From Sophora flavescens (taxonomy: Eukaryota > Streptophyta > Magnoliopsida > Fabales > Fabaceae), in NCBI GenBank assembly GCA_030762895.1, contig CM061063.1, positions 101,578,210 to 101,642,209 of the forward strand: 64,000 nt of DNA, given 5' to 3'. The notes under the pieces are model-generated. The model was not told the origin of the DNA, did not search any database, and saw only the letters and a program-made list of their open reading frames with translations. The stretch's first letter is position 1. Each line of letters opens with the position of its first letter. Position numbers and translations under genes: made by a program. Positions 1-10,135 of the stretch are shown here, piece after piece.

Positions 1-669
1 CGAACAAATTTGCAGCCGTCAAAATGGGAGAGAAGAAGAGGATCCAAACTAAAAACTAACTGCTGCAATCTGCCCTAGAACAACACTTTATATCCGTCAG
101 TTCTGCGCCAGCTCGTGAGGCGAGCATACTCTCGCGACGCGAATATTAATTTTGTCGCGAGTTCAAATTGGGTTCTCGCGAGGCGAGAGAGCAGTTTGCG
201 AGGCGAGACTTCAAACTCCGGTTTGTCACAGCCGTGATACCTATCACGGGCAGGCCGTGATCACTTCTGACTTTGGGTGCTTATCTGTCATGGCCGTGAC
301 CTTCATCACGGCTAGGCCGTGATGGTCTCTGTCCTTCAGGGTTTGGATTTCTCGCGAGGTAAGACAGGGTTCGCGGGGCGAGGCAGAGAGGATGGCATTT
401 CTGGCACAGCAAGGCTTCAGGCTCGCGAGGCGAGTAGCCTCTCGCGGGGTGAATAATTCCATAATTGCTTCTCTTTATTAACCTGAAAACAAGAAATAGC
501 AGTAAGTGCTTTATTTGACTCTAAATCAGCTAAATTACCCTAAAACTACTTTAGAGACTCAAAATGTTACTTGAAGACAATCAAGTCTAATTTGGGCGAA
601 AACGAGATTAAACTCGAATAAAACAATGGTCTTTACTAGTCAAAAACTAGTCGAGCCAGAGGCTGATCA
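1..669 (-). mobile_element. Partial LTR of an Athila-type Ty3/gypsy element (cut by window start)
   Basis: The right edge reads ...CAGAGGCTGATCA, matching the 5' terminus (TGATMAGCC on the minus strand) of the other Athila-type LTRs at 5662, 11702 and 29171. The shared block just inside it (TTTGGGCGAAAACGAGA, AAACTCGAATAAA, then an ACTAGT-type word) is also found at 5575-5640 and 11615-11680. U3 carries GC-rich words of the CTCGCGAGGCGAG and CACGGCCGTGAT types at 110-460, followed on the minus strand by a TATAAA box (87-92). The rest of the LTR lies left of the window. Its flank (670-737) is the inside of a Tekay LTR, so this is an insertion into an older element. Confidence 0.8.
87..92 (-). 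promoter_or_regulatory. Putative LTR TATA box
   Basis: On the minus strand this reads GGATATAAAG, about 18 bp downstream of the GC-rich cluster at 110-460. The same spacing is seen in the other LTR families here. Assignment is by position and motif only. Confidence 0.45.
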
Positions 670-737
670 AACACTTAAAGCTTAAACAATCAAACAAGCA
701 CATATAAAAGCACTTAACGAAAAACGGGGTGTTACAA
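670..737 (-). mobile_element. Residual Tekay/Del LTR 5' end
   Basis: On the minus strand the sequence changes at 737 from the pol 3' leader (ATAAGGGGGGTGGAATTG) to TGTAACACCCCG, a characteristic plant Tekay/Del LTR start. Only 68 bp remain before the Athila LTR at 669 interrupts it. It marks the 3' LTR of the element whose pol lies at 738-3879. Confidence 0.65.
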
Positions 738-3700
738 TTCCACCCCCCTTATAAAAATTGCGTCCTCGAAATTTCTACTTACGTCAAGCTAAAAGGAGCG
801 GGTATGCTTCCATCATCTTGCTTTCCAGCTCCCAAGTAACACTTTCTTCAGTAGCCCCACTCCAAACAACCTTGACTAAAGGGATCTCTTTGCCTCTTAG
901 CTGCTTCACCCTCCTATCCTCGACTCGAAGGGGTAACACCTCAAAAGTCATGTTCTCTTTTAACTGTATTACGTCAGGTACTATCACCTGACTAGGGTCA
1001 TGAACATACTTTCTGAGTTGAGACACATGGAAAACACTATGAAGATTGGACAAGAACGATGGTAAAGCTACTTGGTAGGCGACTTCGCCGACTCTTTTCA
1101 GAATTTGGTAAGGACCAATGAATCTAGGAGTAAGTTTCTTTGCTACCACCACTCTACCAACCTCAGTTGTCGGGGTAACTCTCAAGAACACATAATCACC
1201 TTCCTGGAATTCGAGCGCCTTACTCCTTTTGTCATGGTAGCTATTTTGCCTACTTTGTGTCACTTTCATCCTTTCCTGAATCATTCCTATCTTTCGGTGG
1301 TTTCTTACACTATTTCAGGTCCTAGCACCAAATTATCACCAGGTTCATTCCAACACAAGGGTGTCCTACATCTCCTCCCATAAAGAGCCTCAAAAGGTGT
1401 CATCCCAATACTGGAATGGAAACTGTTGTTGTAGGTGAACTTTATCAGGGGCAAAAACTTGTACCAACTACGCGGCTGCTCTAGCACACAGGCTCTCAAC
1501 TAGTCCTCCAAGGACTGGATGGTTATCTCAGACTGCCCATCAGTATGTGGGTGGTAAGCTAAACTAATCCTAAGCTTTGTCCCTAAAGCATCCTGTAAAC
1601 TATTCCAGAACTTAGAGGTAAATCTAGGATCTCTATCTGAAACTATGCTAGAGGGTACACCATGAAGCCTAACTATCTCTCTGATGTAAAGCTTAGCCAA
1701 CTTCTCCGAAGGATATTCCATATTCATTAGGATGAAATGGGCAGACTTAATCAGTCTATCCACAACAACCCATATAGCCTCAAAACCAGCTGGAATCCTA
1801 GGGAGTCCAGACACAAAATCCATGGAGATGCTATCCCATTTCCATTATGGGATACTCAACGGTTGCATCTTACCTGATGGCTTCTGGTGCTCTATCTTGG
1901 CCTTCTGGAACACTAAGCAGGCATACACAAACTCGGCCACATCCTTTTTCATTCTAGGCCACCAAAATATGCGCTTAAGATCCTAATACATCTTGGTGGC
2001 ACCTTGGTGCACACTCAAACCACTCTTATGTCCTTCCTCAATGATCAACTTTCTAAGATCAAGAACATCTCGCACACAAACTCTATCCTTGTATCTCAAG
2101 ACCCCATCACTTCCAACCTGGAAACTAGGGTTTCTACCCTGAGCAAGCAACTCTCGCTGGTCTAAGAGAAACTTCTTCAAGGTACCAAGCCTAATACTCT
2201 TAGGGGTAAACTCGCAAGCTAGACTAAAATCTCTAAACTCTTCAATCAGATCCATCTCCCTGACCATCAAAGCGAAGACGTGCAAGGTTTTCCTACCTAG
2301 GGCATCGGCCACTACATTGGCCTTTCTTGGGTGGTAGGTTAGATCAAACTAATAATCCTTCAAAAACTCCATCCACTTATACTGCCTCATATTCAACTCC
2401 TTCTGGTCAAACAGATATTTTAAACTCTTATGATCGCTAAAGACCTCAAACATCGCCCCATAAAGGTAATCCCTCCAAATCTTCAAGGTACCACAGCTCC
2501 TAACTCTAGGTCATGGGTAGGGTAGTTCTTCTCATGAGTTTTCAACTGCCTAGAAGCATAAGCTACTACCTTACCATTCTGCATCAACACACCACCTAAA
2601 CCTTGTTTAGAAGCACCGCAGTACACTACGAAAGGTTTACTAGAATCTGGCAAAACTAACACTAGTGCTGATGTTAGCCTATCCTTAAGGGTTTGGAAAC
2701 TTTCCTCACACTTAGAGTCCCACACAAACAACTGTCCCTTCTTGGTGAGACGGGTTAAGGGTAAGGCTATCTTATAGAAACCTCCTATAGTACCCTGCTA
2801 AACCCAAGAAACTCCTAATCTCGGTCACTGACTTTGGCACTTCCCATTGGAGCACCGTCTCAACCTTAGACGGGTCAACGGCTATTCCGCCTTTCGAGAT
2901 CACGTGACCTAAGAAACTAACTCCTCTAACCAAATCTCGCATTTAGACAACTTACCATACAACTGCTTCTCCTTAAGGGTCTGCAAGACAACCCTCAGGT
3001 GTTCCTCATGATCCTCCTTGGTCTTGGAGTACACTAAGATGTCATCTATAAACACCACCACAAACTTATCCACGTAAGGGTGAAAGGTCTTGTTCATGTA
3101 GTCCATGAAGACCGCAGGAGCATTGGTCACACCAAAGGGCATAACCAAGTACTTATAGTGACCGTAGCGCGTCCTAAATGATGTCTTCGGGATGCCCTCA
3201 GACTTAACCCGAATCTGATGGTACCCTGACCTCAAGTCTATCTTAGAAAAGACACAAGCCTCTCTCAATTGATCCATAAGGTCATCAATCCTAAGAAGAG
3301 GATACCCATTCTTACTGGTCACTTTGTTGAGCTGTAGATAGTCGACACACAACCTCATACTGCCATCCTTCTTCTTTACTATCAACATTGGTGCTCCCCA
3401 CGGAGACACACTAGGCCTAATGAACTGCTTCGTCATCAGGTCCTCTATCTGTTCCTTCAACTTGGGTAGCTTTAGAGGAGACATTCTATAAGGTGCTATG
3501 GATATTAGCCCGGTGCCAGGCACTAAATCTATGGTGAACTCTACATCTCTCTCTGGGGGCAAGTTATAAACATCCCCCGGGAAAACTTCAGGAAACTCTC
3601 GCAAAACAGGCAAGCCAGTGACACTAGGAGGCCTGCTCTCTACTTCTGGGGAAGCTAACATCATGTACACTTGGACCTCGTCTTTCATCGAAGCTTTGAC

Positions 3701-3879
3701 TTGGTTGGCAGATAGAAAGGTCGGATCCTTTGACCCCATAGGAGTGCCAAAAACTAAGGTCATATCAAAACAGTTTAGAAGGACATGGTTGGAAGATAAT
3801 CAGTCCATGCCAAGAATAACATCAATGTCTTTCATAGGTAAACATACAAGATCAACAGTAAAGGTTCTACCATCAATAA
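738..3879 (-). pseudogene. Decayed pol polyprotein of a Tekay/Del-type chromovirus (copy A)
   Basis: Minus-strand pol remnant broken into several frames. In order from 3879 downward: the end of the aspartic protease region (IDGRTFTVDLVCLP, then VILGMD followed by a stop); reverse transcriptase in the 284-codon ORF 2909-3763 with KKDGSMRLCVDY, SKIDLRSGYHQIRV and the catalytic FIDD box (about 3041-3049); RNase H (2483-2731), where the first catalytic Asp of YCDAS is Gly (YCGAS); an integrase linker (HSGLSVHQG, 1983-2312); the integrase core (1305-1823) with D-D-E residues in VVDRL, SDRDPRF and DGQSE; and a C-terminus with a chromodomain-like end (784-1284). At least five frame breaks separate these parts. 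Gag and the protease catalytic site are absent, so it is non-coding today. The element was Ty3/gypsy, and the chromodomain tail places it among chromoviruses. Copy B at 15871-18653 is closely similar. Confidence 0.9.
784..1284 (-). pseudogene. Integrase C-terminus with chromodomain-like tail (copy A)
   Basis: This 166-codon open frame is the 3' part of the pol remnant. It starts in the integrase C-terminal region (QSRQNSYHDKRSKALEF, then GDYVFLRVTP), passes the GPYQILKRVGEVAYQVALP box and HSVFHVSQLRKY, and ends in a chromodomain-like segment (LRVEDRRVKQLRGKEIPLVK, then VVWSG and TWELESKMMEAYP). In chromoviruses this domain is thought to guide integration to particular chromatin. The ORF ends 46 bp from the LTR start at 737, the usual spacing for Tekay/Del. 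Copy B has lost this whole region. Confidence 0.85.
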
Positions 3880-4042
3880 TGTAACGTCCCGATTTCTCCA
3901 TCTTTCTATAACAGTAAATACATGTATATGTGTGTTTATTTTTTATAAAACTCAGAGAATGATTTTCGATAAACTATAATCATTGTCTTGCTCTACCTTA
4001 CCGTAGAAAGTCAAGATTAAATTTTCGGTTGAAAATTAAGAC

Positions 4043-4047
4043 GAAAG
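4043..4047. repeat. Target-site duplication GAAAG (left)
   Basis: GAAAG here and at 11703-11707 flank the Athila element exactly. The uninterrupted sister copy reads AAGACGAAAGCCGATC with a single GAAAG at 18854-18860. Confidence 0.95.
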
Positions 4048-5662
4048 TGTTGTGACTCCGGCAAGTGTACCGGGTCGTCGCAAGTAATAAAAACACGGTA
4101 AGATTCTACCGAGGTCGAACACAAGGATTGGGTTACCAATTCTACTAAATTGTCGAGAAATCCGATACGTTGGTTAAGCAATAGAAGGTGGTTGAGAGAA
4201 AAAGATTGAGGTCGCAAATTCAATAATCGATTCAAATAACGCTACGGTGATTAAATTCAGAGATAAAAGCATCTAAGGTTTCGAATCCACCTACCCAATC
4301 ATGCAAAGTACCCAAGTGATGATATTCTCCTCCCTAAGTTCAATTTTAATGTCAACCGGGACCCCTAAATTCTCCTAAATCCACTTCCGTGCTCATTAGG
4401 ACGTATTCGATGATTTGAGTTAATTACTTGCTAGGTCTCTTAACCCTAATCTCGAATTCTATTAAATCTTGTTCCCTAATGGTTGCATCGATCTCCTACT
4501 CACTCTCGTGCAATACTCGACCGATGTTCCCAATTCAAGTTCTAAAACGTGAATCGCCGCTAGGCCTCAACACGCTTAACTAGTCGATCACGCTAGCATA
4601 TAATCGACACAATGAAAACAGAATTGGAAAATCATAATTGAATTAAAGGAGAGAGAGTTACATTACATGAACACTATGCCGCCATGGGTGGCTTCATCGA
4701 TCCCCTAGACAAGAGGATTAGTTCCTCATGTTCGTAACAACAACGCACGTACAATCGGAATTCATCCTAAGCCTATGAATTAAGAGAAAAGAAGAGAAGA
4801 AGAAATCCCAGAATAAGGGTTACAAAAAGTCTCTGAAAATTCTGATCCAAAAAATTCTCTTTTCTGTTCTGATCTGCTCTATTTATAAGGAGGCCACGCG
4901 TCACGGCCGTGATGGCCATCACGGCCAGGCCGTGACGGCTTCGCCGCTTCCGGCGCACTTCGAGATTTGAACATTCGCGACGCTAAGGGATGTCTCGCGA
5001 CGCGAGTCTTCTTGTCACGGCCCGTGATGTCGATCCACGGCCAGGCCGTGATGTTCTCTGCCTTGTGTGGATTTTAGGTCACGGCCGTGATATACATCAC
5101 GGCTAGGCCGTGATGGTCTCTGACTTGTATGGCTTTTAGGTCACGGCCGTGATATACATCACGGCTAGGCCGTGATATACATCACGGCTAGGCCGTGATA
5201 TACATCACGGCTAGGCCGTGATGGTCTCTGATTCTGGTACTTTTCTGGAGTTCACACACTCGCGACGCGAAGAACGTCTCGCGACGCGAACCTTCCTGTC
5301 ACGGCCCGTGATGTCAATCACGGCTAGGCCGTGATGGTCTCTGTCTTCCCAGATCTTCAAACTATCGCGGGGCGAGCCTCCTCTCGCGGGGCGAGAATCC
5401 CCAGAATGGCAATCTCCACTATTTGTTGACTTTCCTTAATTCTTAGAGCCTCACTTATGGACCTGAAAACAACACAAGCAACCACAAGCGTAATTCTCTC
5501 CAAAATAACCTAAAAACTACACAAAAGACGCAAAACGAGTCAAAGTCCAACTCAGGAATGAAACAAGGCAAATTTGGGCGAAAACGAGAGTAAACTCGAA
5601 TAAATTGGCACGTAAACCCTAGTTCATCTAGTCATAAAACTAGATAAGCCAGAGGCTTATCA
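4048..5662 (-). repeat. 3' LTR of the Athila-like element (1615 bp)
   Basis: Minus-strand ends are TGATAAGCC... and ...GAGTCACAACA. It is 48 bp longer than the 5' LTR. Of these, 46 bp are two extra tandem copies of a 23-bp unit (TATACATCACGGCTAGGCCG plus TGA) at about 5150-5220. U3 carries GC-rich CACGGCCGTGAT and TCGCGACGCGA words at 4898-5395 just upstream of the TATA box. Confidence 0.93.
4880..4887 (-). promoter_or_regulatory. TATA box in 3' LTR
   Basis: TATAAATA on the minus strand, about 14 bp downstream of the GC-rich cluster, identical in position to 10968-10975 in the 5' LTR. Confidence 0.6.
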
Positions 5663-5667
5663 AAATA

Positions 5668-5677
5668 CCCCAAACTT
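5668..5677 (-). other. Polypurine tract of the Athila-like element
   Basis: AAGTTTGGGG on the minus strand, followed by TATTT and then the LTR start TGATAAGCC at 5662. This is the plus-strand primer position. Two further copies of the same decamer lie upstream at 6394-6403 and 6784-6793. Confidence 0.75.
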
Positions 5678-5682
5678 AAACC

Positions 5683-5700
5683 TTGCTTGTCCCCAAGCAA
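5683..5700 (-). other. Perfect hairpin upstream of the polypurine tract
   Basis: Minus strand TTGCTTG-GGGA-CAAGCAA: a 7-bp perfect stem with a 4-base loop, 5 bp from the polypurine decamer. The second Athila family has TTGCTTG-AGGA-CAAGCAA at 62067-62084 in the same place. Confidence 0.8.
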
Positions 5701-7133
5701 GCTTAAAACTCAAAAACGACTCAAGACTTGGCAAGCCTAAAGATCTAATCAATTTCGCACAAATTTCATGCGACTTTACAAAACAGTTTTTCTTCTTTGA
5801 TTCCCCCCTTTTTTCATCAATGTAGTCCCCACATTCATCTACTTTAAACAATTGAGAAATTATCATTCATGCCATCATTACTCTAAGTTGAGGCTCAAAG
5901 ATACACACAAAGGAAGATCACCTATTTCAAACAATTGCCTTCCTCACAAGGGCATTTAGTATTTCACTCATTCGCTCAAGTTTGTCTAGGCTTTCAACTT
6001 TTTCACTCAATTTCACTTATCAAGAGCACTTCCCATGAATTTGATTTTCATCTCAAACATAGTTCCCACGAAAACATGCATGCAACATCAAAAGGTCTTT
6101 TAAAGGTTGTAATGGGGCCTGGTCGAGGGTAGGATAATCAAGGATATTTAGGCTTAAGTCCCTAGGAACTAAGAGAGCATGAGCATTAAACACATTTTTC
6201 CACTCAAATTCCTTTCTTTCCATTTTTCATTTGGGCTCGGGTGACTACAACCTTTTCCTTGATATTATTTTTGTTTTGCCCCTTTTCTTTTGGCAATTTT
6301 TTTTGTTTTCTTCTTTTCTTTTCTTTTCTTTTTGCCTTGGGTCAACCTTTATTTTCTTTTTCTCATCCCAATATGACACATACCTTGTAGCCACCCCAAA
6401 CTTAGTTTCTCACAACCTTTCTCTTGCTCATTTCCATGCTCTCCTAATCCTAAGATTGGGTTAACATGGTTTTTCAGATTTTGGCTCGTAATGTAGGGTC
6501 ATCAAGAAACAATAGGTCAATTGGGCTCAATTTGGCTAACTAGGGAACATGCATTAGGGATGGTTCATTTCAGACCAAGTAGTTAATTCAAAGAAAATTG
6601 CCTAAATCATTTGATGCAACACATAAACATGCAAACCATATAGAGATTCAAGCAAATTCGGGAAAGTGCAACTTAACAGTGATTCTCACATTCAAAAACA
6701 GAGTTGGAGGCTCAAATTCCTCACCTGGACATTTTGCAAACTGTTTGACCGAGATACGATTCCTAATGTGTGCACCCCCCTCACCCCAAACTTATCATAA
6801 ATCAAGCAATCATAATAAATCTCAAAGTTCAATTTTCAATTTTTTAGTGGGGATAAACTTTTCTATTTTCAGAACCTAGGGGGAAATCATCAATGATCAA
6901 GTAATTCATGCAATCAATCATGCTCAATTCAATTAACATCCAACAAGCTTGCCGACACGACATTCATACAACAACTCTTGATCTTCTCAAATTATTCAAG
7001 AGTGACAACAAAAACAAAACAAAAAGCAAAAAATAAAACAAAAGTTAAGAGAAGAGATAGATACCTTGCTTGGGTTGCCTCCCAAGTAGCGCTTGTTTAA
7101 CGTCCCGAGCCTGACTCAAGTCACCCCTAAGGG
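5701..7133 (-). other. 3' untranslated interior of the Athila-like element
   Basis: 1.4 kb with no supportable coding region between the gag-pro stop and the polypurine tract. It contains purine-rich runs on the minus strand (about 6295-6365 and 7005-7055), two internal copies of the polypurine decamer, and a hairpin at 7069-7086. Short open frames here have low-complexity composition and no family resemblance. Confidence 0.6.
7069..7086 (-). other. Conserved hairpin just after the coding stop
   Basis: CTTGGG-6 nt-CCCAAG, a perfect 6-bp stem within GCGCTACTTGGGAGGCAACC on the minus strand. An almost identical sequence follows the integrase stop in the other Athila family at 57570-57587. Here it follows gag-pro because pol is missing. 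Confidence 0.75.
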
Positions 7134-9854
7134 TTAATCCGGAGGAAGATCCTTCTTGCCATGCCATTCCTTGTCCCGTTCTTTGTAGGTTTGTGCCCCT
7201 TTACATGCTCGCAAGCGGTTCCCGGACAGCTCATTTAAGTTCAGGACCCTTCTATAGTCAGCACGAACTCTCCACTCCGTGGTGATCCTTTTTGAGATCA
7301 ATTCATTGTCTGTACTGACCACCACGGTTGTGCCACCCTTCAACCTTGGTGCTTTACCCTTCTTTTTCATTCCTTTGCTGCTGAGTTCTTCCCTTGCACA
7401 TTCTTCCCTTGGGAGACTCGGTATGGGTTCCATGTCTCGTAGCCACTCAAGGTAGACTTCATCCCCCGAAGGGCCTTTTTCCTCACTGTTTTCCTCATGA
7501 GATTCTACCGATACTGTTGCAAGTGAAGGATCATGGTCTTTTCGAATTGCCTTTACCTTTTCAGTTGGGTCCACCAAATCCACTCGATACACTGCTGACT
7601 TCTCTTCCGGGTGCTTAATCGCTTCAAAGACATTGAAGACCACCTTATCATCATTCACCCTTAAAGTGAGTTTCCCTTGCCGCACATCTATCAAGGCATC
7701 CCCAGTGGCCAAGAAGGGTCTACCCAATATGAGAGGGATCTCAGCATCTTCATCCATGTCGAGCACCACGAAGTCCACTGGGAATATGAACTTGTCAACT
7801 TTCACGAGCAAGTCTTCGACTACTCCATAGGGATATTTGATAGAACGATCGGCCAGTTGGAGTGACATTCGCGTATCCTTTACCTCTTTGATCCCTAGCC
7901 TCTTCATCATCGAGAGGGGCATCAAGTTGATGCTTGCCCCTAGATCACATAATGCCTTTCCGAAGGTAATTCCCCCAATGGTGCATGGTATCGAGAAGGA
8001 ACCGGGATCCTTCAACTTCGGAGGCAGTTTCCGTTGAAGAATGGCACTACACTCCTCGGTCAAAGCAACTGTTTCTTCATCCACAATCTTCCGCTTCTTA
8101 GTGAGAAGTTCCTTCATAAACCGAGCATATGATGGCATTTGTTCCAAGGCTTCCGCAAATGGAATGTTAATCTGAAGTTTTCGGAAGACATCAAGGAACT
8201 TATTGAATTGCTTATCCTGTTGAGGCTTCTTCAATCTTTCCGGATACGGAACCTTCATGTAGGGTGGAAGGTCTTGGGGTTCAACCCACTTCTTCCTTCG
8301 GAACTCTTCATCCACAAGTTTCAGCCTTCCCCCTTGCTCCGGTCCCTTGTCACTTGCCAACCCTTCTTTCCCTGGTTGCTCTTCCTCAACTGGTAGTTGT
8401 TCCGGGCCCGTGTCATCCCGAGAACTAGTGGTACCCCTGCTAGGTTCCAACACCCTTCCGCTTCTGGTAGATATGACATTGCATTGTCCCTTGGGGTTGT
8501 TCTCAGTGTCACTTGGGAGAGTGCCTGGGAGACGCTCATTTAATTGCTTCGCGAGCTGCGCTATTTGCGTCTCAAGATTCTGAATTGTCGACCCTGTATG
8601 AGCTGCCCACTTGTTAATGGCAGTATTTGTGTCGATTGACAATTTTTCCATTGCTGTATTCACCTTCTCAAAAGATGTGCATGTAAAGGTTGACAACTTC
8701 TCAAAAGCCATCTCCCAAGGTTGTCTTCCACTATCTGTCAGTTGCAACTGATTAGGCCCCGGAAGAGCCTGCTGAGTATTGCGCTGCTGAATTCCAATGT
8801 TCGGTTTCAGACCCTGTTGAGGTTGTTGCCAATTCTGTTTTGGGTGTTGTTGTCCAGCTAGACCACCATTAACATCACTCCAAGCAAATCCCGGATGGTC
8901 TCTTCTCATGTAGCCCCTATTCTGATTCTGATTGTTCCTCTGATAGTTGTTCTGGGGCACAGTGTCATAGAAGTTGTGGCAAGAGTCCACATGTTCTTGA
9001 GGGAAATTTAGCGGGCAATTCTGAGTGTCATGATTTCCATTGCAATTTGCACAACCCGGAGGCATTCCCTCATGTATAGCATTAACCCTCTTGTTCCCAG
9101 ACAAAGCCTCATTTTGCATCTTCAAAAGTCTGTTTTGCTCTAAAATGGCTTCCATTGTCCCAGAACTGATTCCACTCGAGGTCTCCCTACCACGGTTGTA
9201 ATCATTATATGACATCTTCTCTAACAGTGCCCATCCATCCTCAGTCGATAAATATACAAAAGAACCGCCAGCTGCGGCATCACAGTTCATCTGATAGCGT
9301 CCTCTCAACCCATTAAAGAAATGTTGCACTTTGGAAACCGGGTCAAAGAACGCAGAGGGACATCTTCTCAACAAACCATTGTACCTCTCCCATGCTTCAT
9401 TGTATGTTTCATCCTCCGTTTGCCTGAATGAAGTGACGGCTATTCTTGCTTGTGCCGCCTTCTGAGGAGGAAAGTATTTGGTTAGGAACTTCTGTGCCAT
9501 TTGCTCCCAAGTTCTGATGCTGTTCCTATCCAAGCTGTCAACCCAATCGCGAGCGACATCCCTAAGAGAGAGAGGAAAAGTCGCAAGCGAAACTCATCTC
9601 GTGAGACTCCTCTTGTCTTCTCGTAAGTCACACGCCTCAAGGAAGCGAGTGATGTGTCTATGCGGGTCTTGCTTTCCACTCCCATCAAACTGATTCTCCC
9701 GGAGTTGGAATGTGACACATGCTTCAACTCGAAGGAGTCTCATGTTCAGGTTGCCTCTTACAATAGAAGAGTCACAATCCACCAAGCTTGGTAGATCGTA
9801 CTCAAAGAGAGGCTTGTAACGAGGAGGAGGAGGAGGAGGATTTTCTTCAGCCAT
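7134..9854 (-). pseudogene. Gag-aspartic protease polyprotein, Athila-like, frameshifted near its N-terminus
   Basis: The main open frame (7134-9533, 799 codons) carries the retrotransposon gag capsid region (residues about 1-95, RTWEQMAQKFLTKYFP and a WERYNGLLRRCP box), a zinc knuckle CANCNGNHDTQNC (about 160-172, CX2CX3HX4C), a glutamine-rich linker, and a retroviral-type aspartic protease with the active site CDLGAS (Asp530, codon 7944-7946) and the partner strand PLILGRPFL. The true N-terminus lies in other frames upstream: MAEENPPPPPPRYKPLFEYD from 9854, ending in FLEACDLRED, then a segment with DEFRLRLF. Two indels break the frame, one near 9600-9630 (loss of about 2 bases in FLEACD-TYEKTRG) and one in a CT-repeat near 9570. 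Gag would form the virus-like particle and the protease would mature it. The frame closes before any reverse transcriptase. Protease and knuckle residues look intact, so the lesions may be recent. Confidence 0.85.
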
Positions 9855-10111
9855 GCCCTCTATTTTAATTGCTTCCAACCTCTTCCTTTCTCTGGCCTCT
9901 TTTCTTAATTGCCTCTCGGTCCTGGTGATCTCTGAATCGAATAGCACGTCCTCTTGTAGAAGAGTACCTCGCATACAAAAACAGGCAAAGACCAAGTGGA
10001 ATCAAAGAAACAGAGAAAAATAATGGCAATTAAATAAAAGAAAATCAAACAAAAAAGCAGCTTAACCCAACAACCGAATTTCCTAAAAATTAGGAAAATT
10101 GGTTGTGCCAA

Positions 10112-10129
10112 TCCCCGGCAACGGCGCCA
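10112..10129 (-). other. Primer binding site for tRNA-Asp
   Basis: Plus strand reads TCCCCGGCAACGGCGCCA, identical to the 3' end of plant tRNA-Asp(GTC) including CCA, six bases inside the LTR boundary at 10136. On the element's own strand it is the complementary TGGCGCCGTTGCCGGGGA. tRNA-Asp priming is typical of Athila elements. Confidence 0.9.
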
Positions 10130-10135
10130 AAAACT

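Noticed and set aside
8321..8583. Open frames on both strands within gag-pro
   Set aside because: Shadow frames of the 799-codon gag-protease gene.
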